Assembly (NCBI GenBank): GCA_009809945.1
Contig: WTPW01000016.1
Location: forward strand, 701,140-765,139
DNA from: Gigaspora margarita
Taxonomy: Eukaryota; Glomeromycota; Glomeromycetes; Diversisporales; Gigasporaceae
Reading direction: 5' to 3'
DNA length: 64,000 nt
In this document: positions 45,956-58,104 of the stretch, piece after piece
Position numbering within the stretch: position 1 is the stretch's first letter
Layout of the letters: every line of letters begins with the position of its first letter
Notes under the pieces: generated by a model
Seen by the model: only the letters and a program-made list of their open reading frames with translations
Databases searched by the model: none
What the model was told of the DNA's origin: nothing
Made by a program: the position numbers and the translations under genes

Positions 45956-45972
45956 CCAAATTAGCCGTAATG

Positions 45973-46766
45973 AATTTCTATGATCTTAAATACATAGATT
46001 AATAAATAATCTTACTAAATTCATGCAAATTAAAAATGAACCACGAACTTGATAATTAATTACTAATTTTATGTAAACCTAAATAAAAGAGCTTTCTTAA
46101 ATACAAGAATTAATAAAAAGCCTTATACTCATCTATTGTCCAATATATTTGACGAATCAAGTAAAATAAAAATATCCTGAACTTAAAGGCTTGTTCTAAA
46201 TGTATCGAATAATAATTATTCTTATGTACATTTATAAATTAGCGTGAATAAAGTAAAAGATATAATGTCCAATATTCCTTATACTCATCTACTTAATTAA
46301 CTTACATACAATAAACCTTCTTTATGGCGAATCTTTTAATAACAAAAAAAAGTACCATGGCAACTTCTCTATAGTGAAACTTCTAATACATATAAAATTG
46401 CAAAATTATAGTAAACTTGAACTATCAAAACGTATGGTAATATATACTTACTTTATTGCAAGTTTCTTTAGAACGAATTCTCCATATAATCAACTATAAA
46501 TATTAATTTAGCATAGAAAGTTAGCTTCTTTGCAAAATATTGAATGAAACAATTTGGGGTGTCGTTAAATCTGAATCTACATTGACGTGTAATACAATCA
46601 GAATTTATAAAGTTTTGCATCGTGTTGTCAACATTAATTGACTGACGGTCCAGGGGTTATTTGAGAGAGTAATCGGGGATCGATATCCGGAGTTAGACCG
46701 GCAGTGATTTGCAGCTCGGCATAAGGGAACCCGTATCATACGGTGAAATTGCAGATCATTGGACAT
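45973..46766. other. Intergenic, no feature seen
   Basis: AT-rich to about 46600, then a short stretch of higher GC (46600-46760). No gene is supported. Confidence 0.4.
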
Positions 46767-46767
46767 A

Positions 46768-47085
46768 CCGTATATTCCCGAAAATAAGCAACCTATTTTT
46801 GGGCAAAAATTACACGAAAAAGCGGGGGGGTTGCTTATTTTCGAATTGTTGAATTATTTGAAAAATTGAAAAATGTACTAATAAAAAGTTATCCAAATGA
46901 CGTGAAATTTTTACTATAAGTGTATTTTTGTGTTCTGAACAAGTTTACTTAATGGCACTTTTGAGGTTTATTTAGTAAAATTTAGACTTTTATATGTAGC
47001 AACTGCTAACGCGTTTTTTGAGATGTTTGAAAAAAATCAGGGGGGTTGCTTATTTTCGGAGTTGCTTATTTTCGGGAATCTACGG
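46768..47085. mobile_element. Stowaway-like MITE, TA duplication
   Basis: Ends CCGTATATTCCCGAAAATAA and its complement (…TTCGGGAATCTACGG) with TA on each side (46766-46767 and 47086-47087). TTGCTTATTTTCG is repeated inside each arm. The interior shares blocks with the 24940-26291 element, suggesting one Tc1/mariner-type family. Confidence 0.82.
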
Positions 47086-47087
47086 TA

Positions 47088-48119
47088 TTTGTCAAATTTG
47101 GCTTATAAATGGTCACGGATCACATGTCATGGGAAATTTACAACATCGATAATGTGCCTTTCTATGGTCGCAACCGCACGTACATAAAATTGTAGACTCA
47201 TTAACTTGCTATTAAATCATACTTTACATACTTCATACTTAGAGATATTACTATAACATATACTGTCATGACTATGGAAGAAATCGCATTTCAAGTTAGG
47301 ATAAAAATCGGTCTGCCATGCGGATCACAAGCACCCTGATCATGCGAGTGTGAATTAACAACGTTAATAGTATCGCAGGTATCACAATTACATTATATAT
47401 GCAAAAAATGACGATTGAATTATGAGCGTGAAAAATTAATTTTTTTTATTTATACATAGTCTTTTACAAAATTTGTTACTTTGTTATTTACTTAAAAGCG
47501 ATAAAGAAAGGGTTATATTTATCAACAAAGTATGAGTTAGAAAATCGAGTTTACTCATAAAAAAAAATATATTGAACTTATCCAATTTCAACTTATGCAT
47601 ATTCAAAAATCCATCCCCTAATCAATCATCATGACATATCAAAATCGACATATCAAAATCAAAACGGTAAAATTTATGTCATAAAAAAAGTATCATGCTT
47701 TATGTACCAATCAGATTTAAGATTTTGCATTCGATTTATTCTCCATAAAACAATGCAGGTACACTTTTCTGGTTATAGATGTATAGAAGTATAAATAAGG
47801 AAAAAGGGATAACTATAGATAGTAACAAGCAATAACTATGTATGGTAATAACATAGGGTGAGTATAGAGAAACAAAATAGGAAAAATAGTGGTTAGGTGG
47901 GGACGATGAAAGGACAATCGGAAGTTGATAATTGGTAAGGAATAATGATAATTATAAGGCAAGAGTAAAAATAAGGGAAATGATGTGATATTGGAGCGCA
48001 GAAATGTTGTGATTGTAACACCGGATCAACCTGAAAAAAAAAACGTGGTTATCTCAAAATTATATATCTCAGAGTTTTTTGATTAATTTTTGTCCAATCT
48101 GATGATATCAACAGAATGA
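47088..48119. other. Intergenic, no gene supported
   Basis: AT-rich sequence. Nothing beyond short open frames is seen. Confidence 0.4.
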
Positions 48120-49262
48120 ACCATTATTGAACGGGTATAATTTATTTTATATCAGTTATAGAAATTGCTTGTTAAAAATTATTTTATTATCAGTTATAAA
48201 AAAAAACCACCTTTTAGAAATTTGTTAAGAAATAATGCATTTAGATTTAAATGTTGAAAATAAACTTTCGTTATCAAATTACTTATGTTGCTTGTATTGT
48301 ACATTTAATATATATATATGCTGTAGGTGAGAATGGATTTGGAATGCCCTAGTTTAAATTAAGGTTAGGATTAGGGTTGGGGTTAGGGTGTAAATATGAA
48401 AAAATCAACCCAAAAAATGGGGTTTTATATATAAATTCCGAATCCACTTTAAATTCCGTTTCCACTTACAACATATATAAATATATAAGGCTAAAATAGA
48501 CCGTTTGCAAATGTTTAAATCTGGTTTGTAGTCTTAATTTAAAATGATCGAGGCAAAATATTACGTATGTATATATATATATAACTTTCAACTTTTCTTA
48601 TAGGCTCGAACCTAATATGTACTGGTACAAAAATATAATTCACATAGTTTCTTTTTTTGGCCTGTATTACTTGTATAAGTTTTTCCATACGTACATTGCT
48701 AATATTTAATGTTAAGCAACTCACGATCCTCATTAAACGTTTCACATGCAGCGCATGAATATAATTTGTTTTAGTTTCTCCTTAAATGCTTTAATCTGTG
48801 TACTACTCGCGCTAAACATTGATGCGTGACACTTATACATTACGTATAACATTACCGCGTGAGAATAAGGGTCGTGATTTTATATTTCGTAAAACTATTT
48901 ATTGTAATGAAAAATTATCTAAAATTTATATGCGATTCGAAATAAGAAAGAACACTTGCCATAATTTAAATACTTAATTAGATACACTGCAGTCTTGAAG
49001 CTTCAAAAAAGATCAAATATTTTGAATTTTATTATGCAAGATTTCACGCGCAATACAATTTTTTGTAGCACATTTATTATGCAGATCATGCACGAATAAA
49101 GGACAAATTCCCGCATGATTTATAAAAGCATAAACGTGAATTTAATTACTTGCTAAGAAAAAAAATTTATATATGCCCTTTAATTAATATGCATAAATTC
49201 ATCTCTTAATCATTTTTTATTTAAATGACTTATTTATAGTTTTTCTGTTCATATTTTTTCAT
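48120..49262 (+). promoter_or_regulatory. Upstream region of kinase copy 2
   Basis: Alignable by eye with the upstream region of copy 1 (about 6255-7104), with a MITE-sized addition at about 48320-48472. The last bases before the ATG at 49263 match those before 7105 (TCATATGTCG versus TTATATGTCG). No promoter motif is identified. Confidence 0.5.
48320..48472. mobile_element. MITE-like insertion upstream of kinase copy 2
   Basis: The ends TGTAGGTGAGAATGGATTTGG and its imperfect complement (CCACTTTAAATTCCGTTTCCACTTACAAC) enclose TTAGGATTAGGGTTGGGGTTAGGG. The block is absent from the aligned copy 1 flank at about 6428-6455. AT-rich flanks hide any target duplication. Confidence 0.65.
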
Positions 49263-52200
49263 ATGTCGTCACCAAAGAATGATAAAAAAACCTTTATTAA
49301 TACAGTCTATAATTATGACTGGTCATCAACTTCGCTTGGCCCTATGGATTCATGGGATCCTGCTTTCAAAAATGCTGTGGTAATTTGCTGGATTTACTCT
49401 TAGGCCACGTAAAATTGATTTTTCGTTTTGCATTACATGAATTTCAAAATCCGGATGGACGGGTAATACAAACCGAAAAATCAACTTTGCGTGCCTTATG
49501 TTTTTTTTTTTTTTATACTTCGAGTTTTGATTAATTGAAAACCAACCGTATGTCATTTTCAGACATTGTGCCTTCAAACTGCATTTCCTGCTGTTATATA
49601 TGCTGGTCGCGGTTGGGTACAAATATATAACGAAGGTAAATCAATTTTTTTAAAATTCACTTATTTTGTCAATTGATTAAAATTAAAATTAAATAATCAT
49701 TCTATTCATTTATAATAGCTTACGAATCAGTATTAATGACGAAACAATACGGTTAATGAGATAATTTCATATATTTATAATATACTTTATCAATTTCGTC
49801 AAGTTTAACTTCCTTCCTTTTTTAAATTAAACAGCAATAGGAAAACCATTTAAAGAAGTTTGGCCTGAAATATATGAACAAAGCGCTGCACTATTCGAAA
49901 GGTAAGGGGAGTAAATAAATTTGAACCTTATTAGCTGATATTGAGATTGGCTGAAATTATTCAGGGTGTTTTAGAATCTGTTTGAAATTTAAATCCGTTT
50001 TGCTACTTTTTTTTTTCAACTTAACCCTTAAATTTAAAATGAATACTTTTTCAGTGAAAATAATTTCAATAAAATTTTCATTTGTAACATTTAAAAAAAA
50101 AAAAATTCTTTTAATATACGTAGTGTAACAACGACTGGCAAAGGCCTTTTTAGGGAGGATGAATTATACTTATTAGAACGTGACGGATATATTGAAGAGG
50201 CGTACTTTAATTATACATGTAGTCCTATCTTTATATCTGATGGTTCTGCTTGTGGTACGTTTTGTTTAGTACAAGAAACCACTCCAAAAGTTTTGAATGC
50301 CAGGAGATTAAAAATACTTGGAGAATTTGGTCGTAGGATTCCTGGTTAGTAAATCATATTATTAAAAAAAATATAAAACTTATCATATGTCAATTCATGC
50401 TTATATTGATTTAATATTTTTCTTAAAGAGGTTGAATCATTAGAAAATGCCTGCCATATTATAACGAAAATACTGGGTGATAATAATACCGATATTCCTT
50501 ATGCAATGATTTACTTGGTCAATCATAAATTAAATACTACTTCTGAATCTCTGATTGCTCGCTTAATTACTACAACATTTGATTATGACAATGAAAGTGG
50601 TTGGCTGTTTCCTGATAATTTACCTGAAATCCCTGAAATAATTGATTTAACTAAAGATATTGATAAGAACTATAATACATTAATGGAATTAAAAAGAGAA
50701 GCTGCAACTTATTCATTTTTAAAATGTGATTCTTGGCCAATAAACCTTTTAATAAAGGATGGTGATCATATAAAAGTTCTTTTAGATGATGGATCTCAAG
50801 CTGTACTCTTATTGACAAAAATTTCTCTTTGCGAAGACCACGTTTTATCTGCTATATTGATTTGTGGTATTAATCCACGTCGTACACTTGATGAAAAATA
50901 TATGGAATTTTTAAAAGTATGCAAAAATTTCTCATGATTAACTTTTTATTTAATAAATATATATAAATATATATATACCTATCGATATTCATTATGTTAT
51001 AATTTGTTAGCTCATTACAAATCAAATGAATAGATGTTTGTTACGTGCAAGTTCAATTGAAGAGGAAAAGAAACGTTCTAAATTATTGGCTGAATTAAAT
51101 CGTCAAAAAGTCTTGTTTTTTCAAGGAATTAGTCATGAATTAAAAAGTATTGATTTATAATAAAGTAATTTTTTAAAAATGTCACATAAATAGTCTAAAA
51201 CATTTTAACTTCATCATGCCAGCTCCGTTAACTTTAATGCTTTCACCACTTGATGACATAATTGATGCATATCCACAAGAAGCGCCAATAATGCCATATC
51301 TTCAAATTATACGACGTAATGCTCGTCGATTGCTTAAACTTATTAATACTTTATTACAAGTAAGTTATATATTAAATTCAAATAATAATTTTAAATTCAA
51401 ATAATAAAATACGCTTAGTTTTCAAAAAAACGATTGTATTAAAGAATTTTCACTTTTTATTACGTACTTTTATACAGTTTTCAAATATAGAATCTGAAAA
51501 ATTTGAAGCGTGTTATCGTGAAACAAACATAGTTGAACTTACTCAAGAATTAGTTTCTGATTTTAAAAGTATGGCCGAAACATTAGGTTTAGATTATGTT
51601 ATTGATATTCCATTAGCTGATGAATTTATTCAAGATGTGGGATATAAGGTTTATTTAGATCATGATATGTATGAAACAATTGTATTTAATCTTTGTAAGT
51701 ATTTTCTATGATTAACCCAATTTTTTCAAATCATGAAAGTTTATTATCTAAAAATAATTTATTTGTTAAAAGGTTCGAATGCACTAAAGCATACTTGGAA
51801 TGGACGTGTAACTATTCGTTTATACGTTGACTACAAAGATAAGAACAAGATGATAGTTCTTGAAGTATCAGATACAGGTTAATAATTATTCTTTAAATTA
51901 AATACTGAAACTATTTTATTATTATTAATATTTCTTTTTCATTTAGGTGTTGGCATTCCAGAATTATCCCTTCCAAATATATTCCAACGCTTTTATCGTG
52001 TAGAATCTCAAAGTTCACGTAGTCATGAAGGTACTGGAATAGGACTCGCACTCGTAAAAGAACTTATTACATTTCATGGTGGAGATATTACTGTAACTTC
52101 AATAGTAAATGAAGGAACAACGTTTAAATGTTGGTTTCCAATAGGATGTGACCACTTACCAACAGATAAAATACAATATAATAATGTTGAAAATCAAATA

Positions 52201-55200
52201 AATTATGGACGAGAATTATACACTAATCGACAACTTCATTTAGAAGAAAGTTCTCAATGGGTTAAAAATAGTGAATTGGTAGCTCAAAATGATATGGATA
52301 AATTATTAATCGATAATAGAAACATAGATATTGATAAAATGTTTCCGAAAGATATTACCTTTTATTTCTCTTCAGATGATCTTGTTAATGAAAAAAAATA
52401 CCAAATTTTACTTGTTGATGATAATATTGATATGCGGTAATAGTTTTTATAAATAATTTGTTCTTTTTATAAATAATTGGTTTTTAACGTTATCGTTATT
52501 GATTGTTATCGTTATTGATCATGTTTATAGAGATTATCTGGCAGATCTTTTAAAAGAATTTGATGTACATCGTGCCTGTGACGGCCAAGATGCAATAAGA
52601 GTCTTAAAAAAACTTAATAGATTACCTGATTTAGTCCTTAGCGGTAAGTTAATTTCGATTTTGATAAATATAAATTATTGAATTATATATAATTATATAT
52701 AATTATTATAATTACCGGTATTATTATTTGAATTTAATAGATATCATGATGCCAAATATGAATGGATACGAGTTATTAGAAGTATTAAGATCTAATGTTA
52801 AAACTCGAATGATTCCCGTAATATTATTATCTGCAAAAGCCGGCGAGGAGTCAAAGATCAAAGGTAATTTAAAAAATTATTACATTGTTATTATCATATA
52901 TTATTAATAATTTTGTTTTTAAATATATATATATATATATATTTAGGATTAGATAAAGGTGCAGACGATTACTTAATAAAACCATTTTCTACCCGTGAAT
53001 TAATTGCCCGTATTAAAACAAATATTGAACTTTCACATCTTCGTCGTAAAATATTATTTCAACAATATAAAGAAGAAGAAACAAAACAATTATTACTTAC
53101 AATATCAAGTAAGATTCTTTCTGAATTGGATATAAATGAAACATTATTAGATATTATTAAAGAAATTCATCATAAATTACCAAGTGAAAGAATTTTAATT
53201 ATTTCAAATGATCAATCTGAATTTAAGAATAATAAGATAATTGCTTTATATGATGGACCAGAAAGTATACCATCAACAAATAATCTATTCAATGAAACTA
53301 ATAATAAGAATAAATCATCAGAGTTTTTAAATAATAATTCAGGAGTTGATATTTATTTAGATGTATATTGTGATGATGTTTGTAAAAATGTATCAGTATT
53401 GTCTGTAGAAATAAGATTGAATAATATTTGTTGGGGATGGATAAAATTATATAGATCTCCAAATTCTATTTGGCTTGATTCAGAAATTGAATTATTACAA
53501 CAAATATCAAATCAAATAAGTTTAAATATTATTTACCTAAATATTTTAAAAGAAAATACTGAAAATGAAATTAAAATAAAAGCTATTGAAGTTGCAAATA
53601 AGGCTAAGAGTCAAATATTAGCAAATACTTCTCATGGTGAGTATTCAGTTTATAGGTACTAAAATTTTTCATCTTTCTAATTAATTTTTAATCCTTTATT
53701 ATAGAATTACGAACACCATTAGGTGCAATAGTTGGAATTCTTTCTTCATTTGATAATACTTCCTTAACTATTGATCAAAGTGATATGATTAATATCATGG
53801 CACACGCATCTGATATAGTTTTATCTATAGTAAATGATATTCTTGATGCTGCAAGATTAGAAGCACGAAAAATTGCTCTAATTAATAGGACATTTGATTT
53901 ATTAGAATTATTTGAAGGTACAATTGAAAATTTTGGAAAAAGAGCTGGTGCTAAAAAGATTGATTTAATTGTAAACTGTGAAGTAGATTCATTTCCAAGA
54001 TATGTTAAAAGCGATCCTGATAGGTGATTTATCTTATATGATATGTTTAAAAAAGACGATAGGAATTATTACTTATCTTGTCCCTTATATTATTGTAAAT
54101 AGGCTGAAACAAGTTTTATCTCATTTATTATCAAATTCGTAATTATCTATTGATTATTTTATTTTTATTATTTATATGTAGTATTTAATTTTTTTTACAA
54201 CTTGTTCATAATTTAGAGTTAAATTTACCAATAAAGGTAAAATCGTACTGACAATTTCAATGCAATTACAAGAAGTCATCGATAAAGACAAAGAGAAACT
54301 GACTTACGGTCAAATGATTCATAGAGGACGTCTATTAATAGAATTATACGATACAGGTATTGGGTAAGATGCTTATGATTAATAGACTCTACGAATATGA
54401 TATTCTATATATTAGTAAAAAATTCTAATCTCGTTATTATTAATAGCATGGATTCAGAATATATAAAATATGCTTGGCAAAGCTTTTCACAAGGTGACAT
54501 GTCAATAACCAAAATGCAAGATGGTACAGGACTTGGTCTCTCAATTTGTAAAAATTTAGTAGAAATTAATGGAGGAGAAATAAAAGTAGAAAGTGAATTA
54601 GGAAAAGGAAGTAAATTTTGGTTTACATGGAATGTTGAATTATTATCTTCAAAAACATCTTCATTAACAAGTACTCAATTTGGTCGAATGAGTTATGCTT
54701 TATCTCAATCTATAAAACAAAAACGAATACTAATAATTCATTCAGTTGAAGATGCTAGAAATGCATTGTTGAATTATCTTACAAAGATTGAAAAAGTAGA
54801 TGCATTTGATACCTTTGATAAAGGTATTAGAGCTGCAAAAAAATATAAAGAATTGAATAATCAATTTTCTTACGATATAATATTCATTAGTCTTTATGAA
54901 TCTAATGAAGATGAGATCATGAATGCAATATTAGAATTAAGAGGATTAGATATGGATTATAATAATTTACAAATAATTTTTATAGTTTTTCCAACTAATG
55001 AAGAAAATGAATTAGCTGAAAAATTAATTGGAAAAGTTGGAGGAACAACTACCATTCTTTATACTCCAATTACATGGAAAAAAATAGCTAATCTATTTAT
55101 GAATATGGAAAAAAATCACGTAGCTATTGAAAATATTTTCAAGCAAGGAGATTGTAAATTACTTAAGACTGAAGATACAAATCAATATAAATTTGAAGAT

Positions 55201-55897
55201 ATAAAAGAAAGTGATTCTAAGAAAAGCAAGTGTATTTTATGTGTGGTATTGTCTTATTTCATTTTTCTTATTTAAAACATTGAATTTATTTTTAAACGAT
55301 TGGCTAACATTGTCGTTATTTGTAGGATGATAATTATATTAGTCTAGAGGTGATTTTAAATTTAAAATACATATAGTTGATAAATTCATATTATTTTATT
55401 AATTTTCTATTTTAGAATACATTACAACAAGTTTCAACACTTGGCTATTCAACGATTTCTGCAACAAATGGTCTAGAAGCAATTAAATTGATTGATTCAA
55501 AATTTAAATCATTAAGTGATACATATTCGAGTTCATTCTACTCAGATATTGACCAACTAAAATCTTGCAGAATTTCATTAATCTTAACAGAATGTAATTT
55601 AGTAAGTTTGTTCACTAAAATTGTTATTTATTTCTATTATAGTTATCTTAATGAAATATTCACAATTATGTAATTAATTATTATATTTAGCCAATGATAT
55701 CAGGCTTTAATGTTTCACAAGCAGTTAGAGCAATGAAACCACCAATTTCAGATATACCAATTGTTACCCTGACAGCTTTACCTATAGGAGAAATACGGAA
55801 TAAATGTATTGAATCAAAAATAAGTGATTATCTTGCAAAGCCTTTGAAAATTGAAGAACTTGAAAAAGTTCTTACTAAATGGATTAGTGAGAATTAA
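49263..55897 (+). CDS. Dual hybrid sensor histidine kinase, copy 2 (21 exons, 1575 aa)
   Basis: A paralog of the 7105-14245 gene with the same 21-exon plan and nearly the same protein. Exons: 49263-49379, 49563-49635, 49719-49751, 49835-49901, 50124-50344, 50429-50916, 51011-51146, 51223-51359, 51478-51694, 51773-51877, 51947-52436, 52531-52643, 52741-52863, 52947-53636, 53705-54023, 54103-54138, 54217-54363, 54447-55245, 55326-55349, 55416-55601, 55691-55897. All are GT-AG and the sum stays in frame. Both HisKA His residues, both HATPase N, G1 and G2 boxes and the first receiver (DD, D, K) are present. The last receiver keeps DD, Thr and Lys but again has Glu for the phosphoacceptor Asp (TECNLPMISG). 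Differences are mainly substitutions plus a shorter N-terminus, one residue in the first linker and five around the pseudo-receiver. A Tourist-like MITE lies in intron 1. Confidence 0.93.
49403..49495. mobile_element. 93-bp Tourist-like MITE in intron 1 of kinase copy 2
   Basis: GGCCACGTAAAATTGATTTT pairs with the complement ending ATCAACTTTGCGTGCC. TTA flanks both sides (49400-49402 and 49496-49498). The matching intron in copy 1 (7240-7333) has no such insert. It belongs to the same family as 3481-3757 and 17123-17505. The host intron stays spliceable on sequence grounds. Confidence 0.9.
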
Positions 55898-57463
55898 TAT
55901 TAATTACGATTAATGTATTATGTAAGATATTTATATTTTTCTAAGTTTATATTCAACTTTTTCAACATTATGCTTTACGGTTCTTTTATGTCTTTTAGTT
56001 ACATATTGTATTTACTTTAATCGTTCGAAGTGTAGTGGAGCAATAGTTTATATGATTAATTACTTTTTATAATTTATATCTATCTTATGTTTTCTTTAAA
56101 TAAGATATATAATTTATATTATGTTATATGGTTTTTTTTTGCCCACAAATACACGATCAACTGATTGTAATTTTATATTTAAATTATTTTAATTATATAT
56201 TACACATCCTTTTTGAGTTTGCCAATTGAATGATTATATAAAATAAACTAGTATATTGATTTGGTGGAAATTTCTCTCTAAATTAAATAGAATGAATGAT
56301 CTACCACTCAGATCTGATCTTTATTGTAAAATGCAAAACAGATATATTTTATTAATTCAAATCATTCCATTCATCGTGAAGTAAAATCATTTGAGCTTGA
56401 GATTACTATAAGATTTGAATTAGTTTTCACTATATAATTAAACATTTAAATAAAAATTTATTTTGTGTTTATTAATTTTGATAAACAATTTGGCATCCTC
56501 TAATTCAACATTGATCCGAACCATATATTTAAATTAAATTTTAAATATTGTAATTTGTGCGATGTAACACTATTAAAATTAGTTATATATATAAGCAATA
56601 TTTTAAGTTATTTCAATAATTTAAAATTACTGAAAAAAATATGAAAATGTTACTTATAAGGCCATATAAAGTTAAATATTTTGTTATGCAAATGGAGGTT
56701 TGGGTACTTGTTGTAGTATTTATTGGATTGCGAAAATGGTTTAAGAAAGCCCACTTAGACAAAAACTATATTTAGACTTCTTGACCAATAAACAGTTTGT
56801 TTGGGTCACTAAGATTCACTATTAAATAAATTTATTCTTGTATGGAATCCTATTTAATTTATTACTAATATTGGTTTTGGTACAAATCCATTGTTATATA
56901 CAAAGATAAGAATAATTATTATTGTTTTTTGGTATGATTTTATAGTTTTATACAAAGAATGATTATTATGGTTTTTTTGTTATGATTTTAAATTTTATAC
57001 AAAATTATATGGCTAGATGCTAAATAAATAGTAGAAATTGACAATTTTATAATTGCATTTTATCTATGTCATTGAATAACTGACGATAGAAGTTATATAT
57101 TTGTTTTTTTTTTATATAAATCAATTTAGGATCATTTTTCACTTAAAACACAAAAGCAATTATATTAATAAATTTTGTTATATAGCTCTTTAAAGTTTGT
57201 ATTTTCTTATCTTCTTAAAATCTTTTGTTTTGTCAATTTCTACTCTTTTTCTAGTAGGAATTTGTTACTATTAGTAGATTAATTATTATATGTTTGAACT
57301 ATTATTAAAAAATTTTTAATGCATAATTTCTTTTTCTATAAGGTTATTCATGTATGTGTAATATTTAATTAGAGTTTGGATCATAAATATTTATGACTAA
57401 AATAAGTACTTGTTATTGGTTAGGTTGTGGATGATAACTGATTTATCGCTAGATTACTATTAG
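55898..57463. other. 3' flank of kinase copy 2 and intergenic DNA
   Basis: The first about 330 bases parallel the copy 1 flank. Further on the sequence is AT-rich. At about 56657-56700 the phrase TAAGGCCATATAAAGTTAAA resembles one end of the Tourist-like MITEs, but no partner end was found. Confidence 0.45.
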
Positions 57464-57830
57464 TGGTAGCTCTCCCACAAAATTTTTACCCCCCACGTGA
57501 TTTCATCCAATTAAAATTTAGGATCAGGTGTAACGTGACAGTCAAAACAAATGTGCTTTGTTTTCGAAGTTAAAAACTTACGCGTAAAATTAAAGCTAAA
57601 AAAACCGCGTTATAATTAGGGTTAGGGTTAGAATAATATAGCGGCTACTAGTAAAATTTCATGAGGAACTTTTTTAATTAGGCCGCAGTAGATGGTTTCC
57701 TAATAAAAATTTAGAGCTATCCCTGTTTTTTTGTAAAAAAGTGAGTTCGCTTCGAATTTTACGTTACACCTGATCTTAAATTTTGATTGGTTAAAATCAC
57801 GTGGGGGTAAAAAATTTTGTGGGAGAGCTC
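57464..57830. mobile_element. MITE with 70-base arms, interrupted target site
   Basis: GGTAGCTCTCCCACAAAATT at the left and AATTTTGTGGGAGAGCTC at the right continue as imperfect inverted arms through ACGTGATTT and ATCAGGTGTAACG. TAGATTACTAT lies on both sides (57450-57460 and 57831-57841), which fits an approximately 11-base duplication. TTAGGGTTAGGGTTAG is at the centre (57616-57631). Confidence 0.75.
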
Positions 57831-58104
57831 TAGATTACTATTAGGGTGTCCAGGATTATGCGATGCGAAATTATGCGCATAATTAACCATTTTTTCGCAT
57901 CGCATATGCTCCGCATAATTGAACAAAAAAAAGCATTTAGGTCATGTGGCTAAAATATGATTGGTAGATCTAAATTGATCTAGCCGCCGACATACGATTT
58001 TGATCAATTTAAATAGTGATAAAATTTGATACGAATAGCAAAAATTTTCTCAATACTTTTTTTTTCTTTTTTTTTTTTATTAAAAAAAAAAAAGTGAAAG
58101 TAAT

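Larger units (their letters stand above)
41931..45972. mobile_element. Two-gene DNA transposon with 17-bp perfect TIRs
   Basis: CATTACGGCTAATTTGG at 41931-41947 is repeated in exact reverse complement at 45956-45972, bracketing two convergent genes and nothing else. The ends remain similar for some bases further in. No clear target duplication was seen (flanks ...ACTAATGA and AATTTCTA). The left gene encodes a DDE-like protein with a CxxC insertion and the right gene a C2H2 protein. The CATTACGG terminus is reminiscent of the CACTATGG ends of Transib elements, which is suggestive only. The element looks structurally whole. Confidence 0.75.

Noticed and set aside
41931-45972. A firm RAG1/RAG2 homolog pair
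   Set aside because: The order of acidic residues and CxxC is suggestive, but the spacing differs from RAG1 and the second protein has no kelch repeats; kept only as a hypothesis.
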